A stretch of 64,000 nucleotides of DNA from JBBQKG01 sp038326655 (GCA_038326655.1 JBBQKG010000014.1:1-64000), one strand, 5' to 3'; positions 31,720 through 41,013 are shown, counted from the first letter of the stretch. Made by a program: numbers and translations. Notes: generated by a model not told the origin, from the letters alone.

Positions 31720-33120
31720 TCAGATCCCGGTGAGCGCGGGCAGCACGGCCTGAAGCTTGACCTCGGTCTCGGCGAGCTCGGCCTCGGGGTCGGAGTCGGC
31801 CACGATCCCCCCGCCCGCGTAGCAGTGCGCGACGGTCCCGGTCAGCAGGGCGCAGCGCAGGGCGACGCAGAGCTCGCCGTCCTCGGTCGCGTCCATCCAT
31901 CCCACCGGGCCCGCGTACCAGCCGCGGTCGAGGCGCTCCAGCGACGACAGGAGTCCGCGCGCCCGTTCCCACGGCTCCCCGCCGACCGCCGAAGTCGGGT
32001 GAAGCGCGCCGGCCAGCGCGACCGCGCTGCGGGGCTCGGCGAGTTGCGCGCGAATCGGGGTCGCAAGGTGCTGGATGTTCGCGACCTTCACGAGCGACGG
32101 CTCCTCGGCCGCCGTCACCCAGACCGAGTGCGGCGCGAGCGAGTGCTCGATCGTGCGCACGACGCTGCGGTGCTCGGTGAGGTCTTTCTGGCTGTGGAGG
32201 AGGCGCTCGCCCAGGTGGTCGTCGACGGCGGGGTCGGCGCTCCGCCGGGTCGAGCCGGCGAGCGCGACCGTGCTGAGCACCGCCCCCGAGCGCCGCACGA
32301 GCAGCTCCGGGCTCGCGCCCACGAAGGCCGCCTCGGGCGTGCCGACGCAGAAGCAGTAGCAGCTGGGATAGGCGGTGCGCAGCCCGTCGAAGACCGCCGC
32401 GGGCTTGAACGGCCTGCCGCTCGCGACGGTCACCTCGCGGGCCAGCACGAGCTTGCGCACGTCACCGCGCTCGACCGCGCGGGCCGCCTCGCGCACCGCG
32501 CGCTCGAAGTCCTCCGGGGGCCTCACGCTCGCGAGCTCGTAGCCGCCCACCGGGTCGGGGTCGAAGATTGGCATCGGGTCGGGGCGCAGGCCCGCGAGCC
32601 TCGCCCGCATGCGCTCTCCCGTTCGCACCGGATCGTCGCCCGGGCGGCAGACCGCCGTGACCGTCGCCGTGACGTCCTCGCCGCGTCGCACGAGCGTCAC
32701 CTCCGGCAGCACGAGCAACGCGGCGGGATAGGAAGCCCACGGCGGCGTGCCCCCGCCGTCGGGGGCGAAAGCGAACCCTCCGACCCACAGCGGACCGGCC
32801 GCCGGCAGCGACAGGTCGGCGTCGATGACGGCATCCCGGAGGACCTCGGACGCGGCCGCGCCGGTGGAGGCGAACCGGTCCGAGCCGGAGGCGCCCTCGA
32901 TCGTCCAGGCCGCGCCGAGCCCCCCAATCGCGAAGCGGTCGCGATCCGGCTGCTCCCAGACGAAGTAGCGCTCTTCCGCGCCGCGGCTGGCGAAGACGCA
33001 CGCCGCCACGTCCGTCTGCGGATCGATCGGGACCGTCGTGCTGGCCACGACCGGCCGGCGAAGCCTCGTCGCAAGCGCGAGCGCGTGCTGAGCGCACTCG
33101 AGCGGCGCGACGGGCGTCAA
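31720..33120 (-). CDS. menF: Isochorismate synthase
   Basis: Converts chorismate to isochorismate, the entry to menaquinone. A 466-residue chorismate-utilising enzyme with KLVLAREVTV, CVGTPEAAFVGASPELLVRR, ALAGSTRRS, SQKDLTEHRSVV, ALHPTSAVGG and the C-terminal GGGIVADSDPEAELAETEVK metal site. The absence of an associated lyase domain and the men context favour MenF over anthranilate or salicylate synthases. The TTG start overlaps the ilvN stop (TTGA). Confidence 0.93.
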   Translation of the reverse strand: MTPVAPLECAQHALALATRLRRPVVASTTVPIDPQTDVAACVFASRGAEERYFVWEQPDRDRFAIGGLGAAWTIEGASGSDRFASTGAAASEVLRDAVIDADLSLPAAGPLWVGGFAFAPDGGGTPPWASYPAALLVLPEVTLVRRGEDVTATVTAVCRPGDDPVRTGERMRARLAGLRPDPMPIFDPDPVGGYELASVRPPEDFERAVREAARAVERGDVRKLVLAREVTVASGRPFKPAAVFDGLRTAYPSCYCFCVGTPEAAFVGASPELLVRRSGAVLSTVALAGSTRRSADPAVDDHLGERLLHSQKDLTEHRSVVRTIEHSLAPHSVWVTAAEEPSLVKVANIQHLATPIRAQLAEPRSAVALAGALHPTSAVGGEPWERARGLLSSLERLDRGWYAGPVGWMDATEDGELCVALRCALLTGTVAHCYAGGGIVADSDPEAELAETEVKLQAVLPALTGI

Positions 33121-33674
33121 GTCTGGCTCTTGCCCCTGGCGATCGCGATCTCGCCTGTGCGAACCATCTCGACGAGCCCGAACGGGCGGACCATGTCCTC
33201 GAAGGCCTCGATCTTGTCGGCCGTGCCGGTCACCTCGGTCGTGACCGTCTTGCCGGAGACATCGATGATGCGGGCGCGGAAAATGTCGGACAGTTGCATG
33301 ATCTCCCCGCGGCTCTCGCCGTCAGCGGAGACCTTGAACAGCGCCATTTCGCGAGCGATCGTGTCCTTCGGCTCGAGATCCCGGATCTTGATCACGTTGA
33401 CGAGCTTGTGCAGCTGCTTCGTGACCTGGTCGATCGGGTGCGACGCGCCGTCTAGCACGATCGTCATGCGCGACACCGACTCGTCCTCCGTCGGGCCGAC
33501 CGCGAGCGTGTGGATGTTGAACCCGCGCCTCGAGAAAAGCCCCGCCACGCGTGTCAGCACGCCCGCCTTGTTCTCGACCAGCACCGACAGCACGTGCTTG
33601 CGGCCGGTATGGATGTTGCCGGCGGCCTCGAGATCCTCCAGGCGGAGGACTTCCTTGGTTCCGGGCTCGCCCAT
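33117..33674 (-). CDS. ilvN: Acetolactate synthase small (regulatory) subunit
   Basis: Binds branched-chain amino acids and tunes IlvB. It has 185 residues: an N-terminal ACT domain at about 26-98 (HVLSVLVENKAGVLTRVAGLF, split) and a C-terminal ALS_ss_C domain to about 180. It starts three bases after the ilvB stop and its own stop overlaps the menF start, forming an ilvB-ilvN-menF run. Confidence 0.95.
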   Translation of the reverse strand: MGEPGTKEVLRLEDLEAAGNIHTGRKHVLSVLVENKAGVLTRVAGLFSRRGFNIHTLAVGPTEDESVSRMTIVLDGASHPIDQVTKQLHKLVNVIKIRDLEPKDTIAREMALFKVSADGESRGEIMQLSDIFRARIIDVSGKTVTTEVTGTADKIEAFEDMVRPFGLVEMVRTGEIAIARGKSQT

Positions 33675-33677
33675 GGG

Positions 33678-35360
33678 TCAGCCCACCATGTCCCGCGCGG
33701 CGGCGCCCGCCGGGATCATCGGGTAGCAGTTCTCCTCTCGGCGTACGCGCACGTCGAGCACCACGGGGCCCTCCGTCTGGATCGCCTCGCGCATCGCGTC
33801 CTCGACCTCGTCGTCGGCCGCCACCCGCATGCCGGTCGCACCGAACGCCTCGGCGAGCTTCACCCAGTCAGGGCTCGAGCCCATCTCGACCGCCGAGTAG
33901 CGCTTGTCCCAGAAGAGCTCCTGCCACTGGCGGACCATGCCGAGGTAGCCGTTGTTCATGATGAAGACCTTCACGCCGATCCCGTGCTCGACCGCGGTCG
34001 CGAGCTCCTGGCATGTCATCACCAGGCTGCCGTCGCCGGCGAGGCAGACCACCAGTTCGTCCGGACAGGCCACCTTCGCGCCGATCGCCGACGGCAGGCC
34101 GAAGCCCATCGTGCCGAGCCCGCCGGAGTTGATCCAGCGGCGAGGCTTTGCGAAGTGGAAGTACTGCGCGCACCACATCTGGTGCTGACCCACGTCGGAC
34201 GTGACGATCGCGTCGCCGCCCGTCACGTCGTACATCGCCTGCACCATTCGCTGCGGCGCGATGTCGCCCTCGATCGAGCGCTCGTACTTGAGCGGCCACT
34301 GCTCCTGCCACTCCCTGATCTGGCGCCACCAGTCGTCCATCCGGCTGCGCTCGGCCTCGAGCGCGCGGTACTCGGCTGTGAGCTTCGGCAGGATCCGCTT
34401 GCAGTCGCCCACGATCGGGATGTGCGCCGGCACGTTTTTCGAGATCTCCGCCGGGTCCACGTCGATGTGGACGAACTTGGCGCGCGGCGCGAACTCGGCG
34501 AGCTTGCCCGTGATGCGGTCGTCGAACCGCGAACCGACCGCGACGATCAGGTCGGCGTTGTCCATCGCATAGTTGGCCGCGCGCGTCCCATGCATGCCGA
34601 GCATGCCGAGCCACTGGTCGTGTGGCGCCGGGAACCCCCCGAGCCCCATCAGCGTGCACGTGACAGGGAAGCCGCCCGTCTGGGCCATGTCGGTCAACTC
34701 GGCTGCCGCGTTGCCGTTGATCACGCCACCGCCTGCGTAGATGATCGGCCGGCGCGCGTTCGCGAGCGCCTTCGCCGCGAGGCGAATTTGCTTGGCATTG
34801 CCCTCGACGAAGTTCTTGTACCCGGGCAGGTCGACCTTGGCCGCCTCCGTCGGGTCGTAGGGGATGTCTGCGCGCGAGAGGTCCTGCGGCACGTCCACCA
34901 CGACCGGTCCCGGCCGGCCGGTGCGCGCGACGTGGAAGGCCTCGTGGATGATGTGCGGGATCTCGCGCGGGTCGAGCACCTGGAAGGAGTGCTTCACGAT
35001 CGGCAGCGTGATGCCGATCGTGTCGGCCTCCTGGAAGCCGTCGGTGCCGATCAGGTCGGTGCGGACCTGGCCGGTGATGAACACGGTCGGGACCGAGTCC
35101 AGCATCGCGTCGGCGATCGACGTGACCAGGTTGGTCGCGCCCGGCCCGGAGGTCGCGAGCGCCACGCCGACCTTGCCGGAAGCCTTCGCGTAGCCCTCGG
35201 CGGCGTGCCCGGCGCCCTGCTCGTGCCGGCAGAGGATGTTGCGGACGCCCGCGTCGTAGAGCGCGTCATAGGTGGGAAGGTTCGCCCCGCCGGGGATCCC
35301 GAATACGGCATCGACGCCCTCCGCCTTCAGGCATTCCATGATCGCGTCGACTGCTCGCAT
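33678..35360 (-). CDS. ilvB: Acetolactate synthase large subunit
   Basis: A ThDP- and FAD-dependent carboligase making acetolactate or acetohydroxybutyrate. The 560-residue length is typical. The catalytic Glu lies in LCRHEQGAGHAAEGYA, GPGATNLVT follows, and the ThDP motif is GDGSLVMTCQEL with IMNNGYLGMVRQWQ. The ATG at 35360 has GGAGG nine bases upstream. Its leader contains a terminator-like hairpin that can be replaced by an alternative stem (see the leader entry). Confidence 0.96.
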   Translation of the reverse strand: MRAVDAIMECLKAEGVDAVFGIPGGANLPTYDALYDAGVRNILCRHEQGAGHAAEGYAKASGKVGVALATSGPGATNLVTSIADAMLDSVPTVFITGQVRTDLIGTDGFQEADTIGITLPIVKHSFQVLDPREIPHIIHEAFHVARTGRPGPVVVDVPQDLSRADIPYDPTEAAKVDLPGYKNFVEGNAKQIRLAAKALANARRPIIYAGGGVINGNAAAELTDMAQTGGFPVTCTLMGLGGFPAPHDQWLGMLGMHGTRAANYAMDNADLIVAVGSRFDDRITGKLAEFAPRAKFVHIDVDPAEISKNVPAHIPIVGDCKRILPKLTAEYRALEAERSRMDDWWRQIREWQEQWPLKYERSIEGDIAPQRMVQAMYDVTGGDAIVTSDVGQHQMWCAQYFHFAKPRRWINSGGLGTMGFGLPSAIGAKVACPDELVVCLAGDGSLVMTCQELATAVEHGIGVKVFIMNNGYLGMVRQWQELFWDKRYSAVEMGSSPDWVKLAEAFGATGMRVAADDEVEDAMREAIQTEGPVVLDVRVRREENCYPMIPAGAAARDMVG

Positions 35361-35376
35361 TGCGGTTCGCCTCCTT

Positions 35377-35512
35377 CCTCTGCTCTCAGAGGATTAAAAC
35401 CTGGACTGCTTTCTGGAACTAGGGTCTCGGGGACACAAAAGCCCCGCAGATCGGGGCAAAAGAGCCTGCTACGGCGAGGTTTTCGCGGCCCGCGCGCTGA
35501 TCGCTGAGTGTA
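35377..35512 (-). promoter_or_regulatory. ilvB promoter and leader with terminator/antiterminator hairpins
   Basis: On the minus strand TACACT (35512-35507) is a good -10 hexamer. The leader then forms GCCCC-GATCTGC-GGGGC (35457-35441) followed by TTTTGTGT, an intrinsic-terminator shape about 80 nt before ilvB. The same CGGGG can pair instead with CCCCG just downstream (35435-35425 region), making a competing stem. A third stem CCTCTG-AGAG-CAGAGG (35392-35377) sits beside the GGAGG ribosome site. This fits attenuation, though I find no convincing leader peptide and no T-box. Confidence 0.5.
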
Positions 35513-35557
35513 CCACCGCCCTACACCGCCCCAGCCGCAATCGCCGGGAGGCGTCGC

Positions 35558-35836
35558 CTACGCACGCCGTGCGGGCACGACCGCCTCGCGCTCGGGCCAG
35601 TCGAGGTCCTCGCCACAGATCGTGCAGACCTGGTCCGCGAGGGGGCGCACCGTGCCGCACCGTGGGCACTTCCGCCGCGGCTCCTGGCGCTCCCAGCGAT
35701 ACAGCAGGGCGCCGATCAGGCCGACGACGGGCAGGCAGAACCCGACCAGGAACCAGACGAAGAACGAGCTGCCCTTGATCCTCCCGACGATGCCGGTGGC
35801 GAGGCCGAAGAAGAAGAGCACGACAAGGAATCCCAT
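35558..35836 (-). CDS. Membrane protein with C-terminal zinc ribbon
   Basis: A 92-residue protein with two hydrophobic segments at about 2-17 and 23-46 (MGFLVVLFFFGLATGIVG, then FFVWFLVGFCLPVVGLIGAL). A zinc-ribbon follows with ligands in RKCPRCGTVRPLADQVCTICG (about 56-75, the first and last Cys pairs). The arrangement suggests a membrane-anchored cytoplasmic zinc ribbon. It lies upstream of ilvB on the same strand. The function is unknown. Confidence 0.65.
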   Translation of the reverse strand: MGFLVVLFFFGLATGIVGRIKGSSFFVWFLVGFCLPVVGLIGALLYRWERQEPRRKCPRCGTVRPLADQVCTICGEDLDWPEREAVVPARRA

Positions 35837-35879
35837 CGCCGCCTTACCTCCTGCCTTCTCGCCTGCTACCGCTCGCCTG

Positions 35880-36053
35880 CTACCGCTCGCGGGGGAGCGA
35901 CGTGCGCCACGCCCGGAAGACGGCCACCGCGACCACGACGATCAGCGCGAAGAACAGGACCTTGAAGACGAAGCCGAGGATCATGAAGGTGAGCCAGAGC
36001 GCCGCGACCAGCGCCAGCACGGCAATCGCCACGTACAGGCCAGGTTGATCCAC
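35880..36053 (-). CDS. Small membrane protein
   Basis: A 57-residue GTG-started ORF reading MDQPGLYVAIAVLALVAALW and continuing through a second hydrophobic stretch (VLFFALIVVVAVAVF), ending RAWRTSLPRER. It is almost entirely hydrophobic with a basic tail, so a one- or two-pass membrane protein is likely. A 14-bp tandem repeat (CTGCTACCGCTCGC twice, about 35863-35890) covers its 3' end. It lies between the S33 hydrolase and the zinc-ribbon protein. Confidence 0.5.
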   Translation of the reverse strand: MDQPGLYVAIAVLALVAALWLTFMILGFVFKVLFFALIVVVAVAVFRAWRTSLPRER

Positions 36054-36063
36054 GAAACCTACG

Positions 36064-38100
36064 TTAGCGCCGGCCGAGCAGAGCAGTCGGCGAGCAGCAC
36101 CGGCCGAGCGCGCGGCCGCGGGCGCGTACGACCCGGCGGAGCTGGAACAAGCCGTTGACGGCCTCGCCGATGTCGCGCGAGAACGAGAGGCGCAGGCGCC
36201 TGTGACCCAGCCGCCCCGCGATCCGGTCGCGCTTCAGGTCGAAAGTGACCGTGCCGTGCGCGGCCCTGGAGCCCCTCACCCGGAGCCGCAACCGGCCGCG
36301 CTTCGAGAGCCTGGCCAGTTCGCCGGAGACAGCCACGCCGGGCACATAGGTGTAGCGGTCGAGCCGCAGCGAGAGATGCGGCCTCGAGCGCGAGATGAGG
36401 CGTCCACCGCGCAGGCCGCCGATCCGCGTGATGTCCCGCTCCTGCTCGGCCTCGAGCGTCGTGCTGAGCAGCGTCAGGAGGCCGTCGAAGAAGGTCAGCT
36501 CGACGGCGCGCACGGTGCGTCCCGCCCGCCCGGGAAGCCGGCGCGGCGTCGCGAGCGAAGCGAGCGAGCGAGGCGGCACCGGGGTCGGTGGGAAGAGCAC
36601 GTCCGAGAGGAGCCGCTGCCGCAGCTCGCTGCGCTTCGAGCAGCCCACCACGGGCTGGCCGGCGAAGAACCGCCGCACGGCGCCGTCCGCGCAACCGGAC
36701 AGGTCCGCGTCGAGGACGGAGTGGCCGACCTTCGGGATCACGACCACGCTCGCGTGCGGAAGCCGCGCGGCGAGCGGCCCGTCGTTCTCGATCGGTGTGC
36801 GCAGGTCCGCCGCGCCCCCCAGGATCAGCGTCGGCACGTCGGGCAGCTGCCGGGGGTCCGGTGCGGCCGGCCCGGCGCCGCCGGGCCACGGCGCGCACAG
36901 GCGAAGCGTGTCGGTGGCCGCGCCGGTGGCCCGGTCGAACGGGGCAAACGCGGCGTCCGGGATCGCCTTCGCCTGCGTCTGGGCGGCCTTCAGGCGGTCC
37001 TGATAGGCGAGCGTGGGAGTCCACGGCAGCGGGCCGTCCTCACAGGTGGTCGCGGTGAAGAGCGCCGAGCTGAACACCCGCGGTGGCTCGGGCGGCAGGA
37101 AGTCGTGCACCATCGCAATCCGCGCGAGCCGCAGCATCGGGGCGGCGTCTCCGGCGAGTGCGGCGCGGACGGCGGCGGGGAACGCGGCACGAAGCGGCGG
37201 GTCGAAATCGCCCTCGATCAGGATGTCGAGCAGCGACGCGCGGCCGATCCGGCGCAGGCGCGGCCGGCCGTCGCCACCGACGACGCGCCCGGTCAGCGCA
37301 CGCGTCTGCAGCCGCCTCGCGAGCCCCCCGAGATCGGCGACCGGGTCCGCCGTGATGCCGTCGCAGGAGCGGTTGGCGCACAGGTCGCGCAGCACGCGTG
37401 GGATCGCGGCGAACGTGTCTCGGTAGAAGGGGTCGGGGCCGTCGAGGTCCACGAGCGAGTCGAGCACCAGGCGGTCGGTCTGGGCGGGATAGCGCTGTGC
37501 ATAGGCGAGCGCGACCTTGGTGCCGTACGAAGTGCCGTAAAGGGTCACCTTGTCGAGGCCCGCGGCACGGCGGATCGCGTCGATGTCGTCGGCGGAGTCC
37601 CACGAGGTATAGAAGCTGCGCGCGGCGCCGATCTGCGCGGCACACGCCGGGATTGCCTGGAGCGGGTTGCCGACCGGCGGGCGGTCGAGGCTCGGGCAGC
37701 GCAGCACGCCCGAGAGTCCGGTTCCGCGCTGGTCGAGCACGATCAGGTCCCGGGTCCGCAGGGCCGGCTCGATCGTCAGGTAGAAGTCCTCGAGCAGCGG
37801 CAGCGCCGCCTGACCGGGGCCGCCGGCCAGCCCGATCACCGCGCTGCGCGGCTGCCCCGGCGGGGTGCCGTGCTCGGCTGGGAGGCGGATCGCGTGGAGC
37901 GGCACCGTGCCCGTCACGCGACCGGTTCGGTCGAGCGGGACCCGGACGATCGCGCAATCGATCGGCGCGCCGTGATAGCACGGCTTGAACGGCGAGTCCG
38001 CGTGGCCGGCCGCCGGAAGCGCGAGCAGCGCGAGCGCCGCCGACGCAATCGCAACCGGCAGCCGAGCGCTGGCGCGCCTGCTCGCGCCTGACCGTGGCAT
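36064..38100 (-). CDS. Secreted alpha/beta hydrolase, S33 tripeptidyl-aminopeptidase-like
   Basis: A 678-residue protein with a cleavable signal (ALALLALPAAGHA at about 22-34) and an alpha/beta-hydrolase core. The oxyanion region is GLAGGPGQA, the nucleophile Ser is in LYGTSYGTKVALAY (about 192-205), the Asp in LGGAADLRTP and the His in PKVGHSVL. This matches the Streptomyces Tap/S33 peptidase family that removes peptides from N-termini outside the cell. A basic extension of about 150 residues follows the core, which is unusual. The start shares a base with the gatB stop. Confidence 0.85.
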   Translation of the reverse strand: MPRSGASRRASARLPVAIASAALALLALPAAGHADSPFKPCYHGAPIDCAIVRVPLDRTGRVTGTVPLHAIRLPAEHGTPPGQPRSAVIGLAGGPGQAALPLLEDFYLTIEPALRTRDLIVLDQRGTGLSGVLRCPSLDRPPVGNPLQAIPACAAQIGAARSFYTSWDSADDIDAIRRAAGLDKVTLYGTSYGTKVALAYAQRYPAQTDRLVLDSLVDLDGPDPFYRDTFAAIPRVLRDLCANRSCDGITADPVADLGGLARRLQTRALTGRVVGGDGRPRLRRIGRASLLDILIEGDFDPPLRAAFPAAVRAALAGDAAPMLRLARIAMVHDFLPPEPPRVFSSALFTATTCEDGPLPWTPTLAYQDRLKAAQTQAKAIPDAAFAPFDRATGAATDTLRLCAPWPGGAGPAAPDPRQLPDVPTLILGGAADLRTPIENDGPLAARLPHASVVVIPKVGHSVLDADLSGCADGAVRRFFAGQPVVGCSKRSELRQRLLSDVLFPPTPVPPRSLASLATPRRLPGRAGRTVRAVELTFFDGLLTLLSTTLEAEQERDITRIGGLRGGRLISRSRPHLSLRLDRYTYVPGVAVSGELARLSKRGRLRLRVRGSRAAHGTVTFDLKRDRIAGRLGHRRLRLSFSRDIGEAVNGLFQLRRVVRARGRALGRCCSPTALLGRR

Positions 38101-39554
38101 CAGTCGATCCCGAGCTTCCGCCGGATGAGGCGGTTGACCTCCGAGCCGTCGGCGCGGCCCTTGGTCTCCTTCATGACCGTGCCCACGATCGCACCAGCCG
38201 CCTGGAGCTTCCCGTTGCGGATCTGCTCGACCGCCGCCGGGTTCTGGTCGATCGCGCGCTCGACCAGTCCCTCGAGCTCGCCGCTGTCGGCGATCGGCTT
38301 CAGCCCCCTGGCCTCGACCACCGAGGCGGGGTCGCCTCCGGAGCGGGTGAGCTCGGCGAGCACCTCCTTCGCCGCCGACTGCGAGAGCGACCGGCCCTGG
38401 ACCATCAGGACCAGCTCGGCGAGGCTCCGCGGCGACAGCTTCGATTCGCGCGGGTCCTCGACGCCCTGTTCGCGAAGGCGTGCGACCAGCTCGCCGGTGG
38501 TCCAGCGCGCGAGGGTCGCAGCGTCGATGCCGTTGCCGGTCGCAAGGGACTCCTCGAAGAACCGGCCGAGCTGCTCCCAGCCCACGAGCACCGCGGCGGC
38601 GTCGGTCGGCAGGCCGAAGTCGCGCTCATAGCGCGCGAGGCGCGCAGCCGGCAGCTCGGGCAGCGCGGAACGCGCCGCTTCCAGCATCTCCGCCGTGGGC
38701 GCGAGCGGCACGAGGTCGGGCTCCGGGAAATATCGGTAGTCGTGGACCTCCTCCTTCGAGCGAAGCGGCGTGAGCGAGCCGGTGACGGGGTCGAAGTGGA
38801 GCGTCTCCTGGACGACCGTGCCGCCGCTGCTCCAGATCTCGATCTGCCGCGCGATCTCCGCCTCGATTCCCCGTTCCAGGAACCGGAAGCTGTTCATGTT
38901 CTTGAGCTCGGTCTTCGTGCGGTACCCCTGCTCACCGGCCTCGCGCACGGACACGTTGGCATCGCAGCGAAGAGAGCCCTCCTCCATGTTCACGTCGGAG
39001 ACGCCGATCTGCTTGAGCGTCGTGCGGAGCAGTTGCAGGAAGTCCTTCGCGTCGGCGGCGGACCGGAGGTCCGGCTCGGTGACGATCTCGACCAGCGGCG
39101 TGCCGCCCCGGTTGAAGTCGACCACCGACGCGCCGGCGCCGTGAATCCGCCCGGACTCGCCGAGGTGGATCAGCTTCGCCGCGTCCTCCTCGAGGTGGGC
39201 GCGGTGGATGCGCACGGTCGGGCCACCCGGCACCGCGAGCATGCCGGTCAAGGCCAGCGGCACGTCGTACTGGCTGATCTGGTACCCCTTGGGCAGGTCG
39301 GGATAGAAGTAGTTCTTGCGGTGGAAGAGCGACCGCGGCGCGACCTCGCACTCGAGCGCGAGCGCGATCATGAGGCCGAAGTGCACGGCTCTCGCATTCA
39401 GTGTCGGAAGCGTGCCGGGATGCCCGAGGCAGATCGGGCACGTGCGGGTGTTCGGCTCCTCCCCGAACGAGAGCTCGCACCCGCAGAACATCTTCGTACG
39501 CGTCTGCAGCTGGACGTGGATCTCCAGCCCGATCACCGGCTCGAACTCAGCCAA
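38100..39554 (-). CDS. gatB: Asp-tRNA(Asn)/Glu-tRNA(Gln) amidotransferase subunit B
   Basis: Binds misacylated Glu-tRNA(Gln)/Asp-tRNA(Asn) and activates the acyl group for amidation. It has 484 residues with VIGLEIHVQL at 7-16, the zinc-type CGCELSFGEEPNT...CPICLGHPG, RKNYFYPDLPKGYQISQYD, EDAAKLIH and the YqeY-like C-terminal domain. The TTG start overlaps the last codons of gatA, and the next ATG would remove the conserved opening. Confidence 0.94.
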   Translation of the reverse strand: MAEFEPVIGLEIHVQLQTRTKMFCGCELSFGEEPNTRTCPICLGHPGTLPTLNARAVHFGLMIALALECEVAPRSLFHRKNYFYPDLPKGYQISQYDVPLALTGMLAVPGGPTVRIHRAHLEEDAAKLIHLGESGRIHGAGASVVDFNRGGTPLVEIVTEPDLRSAADAKDFLQLLRTTLKQIGVSDVNMEEGSLRCDANVSVREAGEQGYRTKTELKNMNSFRFLERGIEAEIARQIEIWSSGGTVVQETLHFDPVTGSLTPLRSKEEVHDYRYFPEPDLVPLAPTAEMLEAARSALPELPAARLARYERDFGLPTDAAAVLVGWEQLGRFFEESLATGNGIDAATLARWTTGELVARLREQGVEDPRESKLSPRSLAELVLMVQGRSLSQSAAKEVLAELTRSGGDPASVVEARGLKPIADSGELEGLVERAIDQNPAAVEQIRNGKLQAAGAIVGTVMKETKGRADGSEVNRLIRRKLGID

Positions 39555-41013
39555 GGAAGGCCCTCGTCGTGTCGAACGCGATTCGCTGCTCGATCGCGTA
39601 GGCGGCGTCGAGCAGCCTGCTCTCGGAGAATGCGGGCCCCGCGATCTGGAAGCCGACGGGAAGTCCCGCCTCCGGTCCTCCGCCGTCCGCGGGCCGGGCG
39701 AGGCCCGCGGGGATCGAGACCGCCGGGATCCCGGCAAGTGACATCGGCACCGTGCAGTAGTCCGACATGTACATCGAGAGTGGGTCGCCGGTGCGCTCCC
39801 CGAGCTTGAACGCGACCGTCGGCGAGGTCGGCGTCACGACGAAGTCGCAGCGGCCGAACGCCGCGTCGAAGTCGTCTGCGATTTTCGTGCGGACGCGCTG
39901 CGCGCGGCCGTAGTAGGCCTCGTAGAACCCCGCCGAGAGGGCGAACGTGCCCAGCATGATCCGGCGCTTCACCTCGGGCCCGAAGCCCTCCGCGCGCGTG
40001 CGCTCGTAGAGGTCGAGCAGCGTCCCGCTGCCGTTCCCCTCGGCCCGCAGCCCGTAGCGGACGCCGTCGTAGCGGGCGAGGTTGGCCGACGCCTCGGCGG
40101 GAGCGATCACGTAGTAGGCGGAGATTCCGTGCGGCGCGTGCGGCAGCGTGACCTCCTCGATCGCGCCACCCAGCTCGGCGATCACTTCGAGCGTGCGGTT
40201 GAAGGTGTCGGCCACGCCGCGCTCGATGCCCTCGGCCTCGGGCCCGAGCTCGCGCGGGACGCCGAACCGCAGGCCCGCGAGGTCGGTCCGGGCGGGCAGC
40301 GTCACGTCGTCGGGCAGGCCGAGCGACGTGGAGTCGCACGGATCGGGGCCGGCGAGGTGACCCAGCAGCAGCGCGGCGTCGGTCACGGTACGGGTGAGCG
40401 GCCCGCACTGGTCGAGCGACGAGGCGAAGGCGACCATCCCATAGCGCGACACCGCGCCGTAGGTCGGCTTCAGCCCGACGATGCCGCAAAGCGCGGCCGG
40501 CTGGCGGATCGATCCACCGGTGTCGGTGCCGATCGCCCACGGCGCGAGGCCGCCCGCGACCGCCGCGGCCGAGCCGCCGCTCGAGCCGCCCGGGACACGC
40601 TCGCGGTCCCAAGGATTGCGGACGGGACCATAGGCGGAGTTCTCGTTGGAAGAGCCCATCGCGAACTCGTCCATGTTTGTCTTGCCCAGCATCGAGGCGC
40701 CGGCGTCGAAGAGCTTCCTCACCGCGGTCGCCGTGTAGGGCGGCGCGTAGTCCTCGAGCACGCGCGACGCCGCGGTGGTCGGGACTCCCTCCGTGCAGAA
40801 GAGGTCCTTGATCGCGATCGGCACGCCGGCAAGCGGGACTCCGCCGCCTGGGCCGGGCACGTGCTCGGATTTCCAGAGAAAGGCACCGAGCTGGTCGTCG
40901 AGCGCCGCGATGCGATCGGCGTAGGCCTCGAACAGCTCCGCTGCCGCGAGGTCGCCCCCGCGCAGCCGCGCGACGGCCTCGGAGGCCGAGAGCGCGATCA
41001 CCTCTCTGCTCAC
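39547..41013 (-). CDS. gatA: Asp-tRNA(Asn)/Glu-tRNA(Gln) amidotransferase subunit A
   Basis: The glutaminase subunit with an amidase-signature fold. The catalytic Ser-cisSer-Lys triad is K69 (PIAIKD), S144 (PGGSSGGSAAA) and S168 (TDTGGSIRQPA). 488 residues, normal for GatA. It overlaps gatC by 4 bp (ATGA) and gatB by 8 bp, giving a tight gatCAB operon. Confidence 0.95.
   Translation of the reverse strand: MSREVIALSASEAVARLRGGDLAAAELFEAYADRIAALDDQLGAFLWKSEHVPGPGGGVPLAGVPIAIKDLFCTEGVPTTAASRVLEDYAPPYTATAVRKLFDAGASMLGKTNMDEFAMGSSNENSAYGPVRNPWDRERVPGGSSGGSAAAVAGGLAPWAIGTDTGGSIRQPAALCGIVGLKPTYGAVSRYGMVAFASSLDQCGPLTRTVTDAALLLGHLAGPDPCDSTSLGLPDDVTLPARTDLAGLRFGVPRELGPEAEGIERGVADTFNRTLEVIAELGGAIEEVTLPHAPHGISAYYVIAPAEASANLARYDGVRYGLRAEGNGSGTLLDLYERTRAEGFGPEVKRRIMLGTFALSAGFYEAYYGRAQRVRTKIADDFDAAFGRCDFVVTPTSPTVAFKLGERTGDPLSMYMSDYCTVPMSLAGIPAVSIPAGLARPADGGGPEAGLPVGFQIAGPAFSESRLLDAAYAIEQRIAFDTTRAFLG

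Noticed and set aside
35469..35515. Leader peptide VVHSAISARAAKTSP before ilvB
   Set aside because: Its GTG lies at the -10 hexamer, so it is probably not in the transcript, and it has only three branched-chain codons.
35461..35530. T-box riboswitch before ilvB
   Set aside because: GGTGGTACAC on the minus strand recalls the T-box core, but the full AGGGTGGNACCGCG sequence is not there and the space for stem I is taken by a likely gene at 35558.
35863..35890. Tandem CTGCTACCGCTCGC as a functional element
   Set aside because: It has only two copies at the end of a small membrane-protein gene, best explained as a simple slippage duplication.
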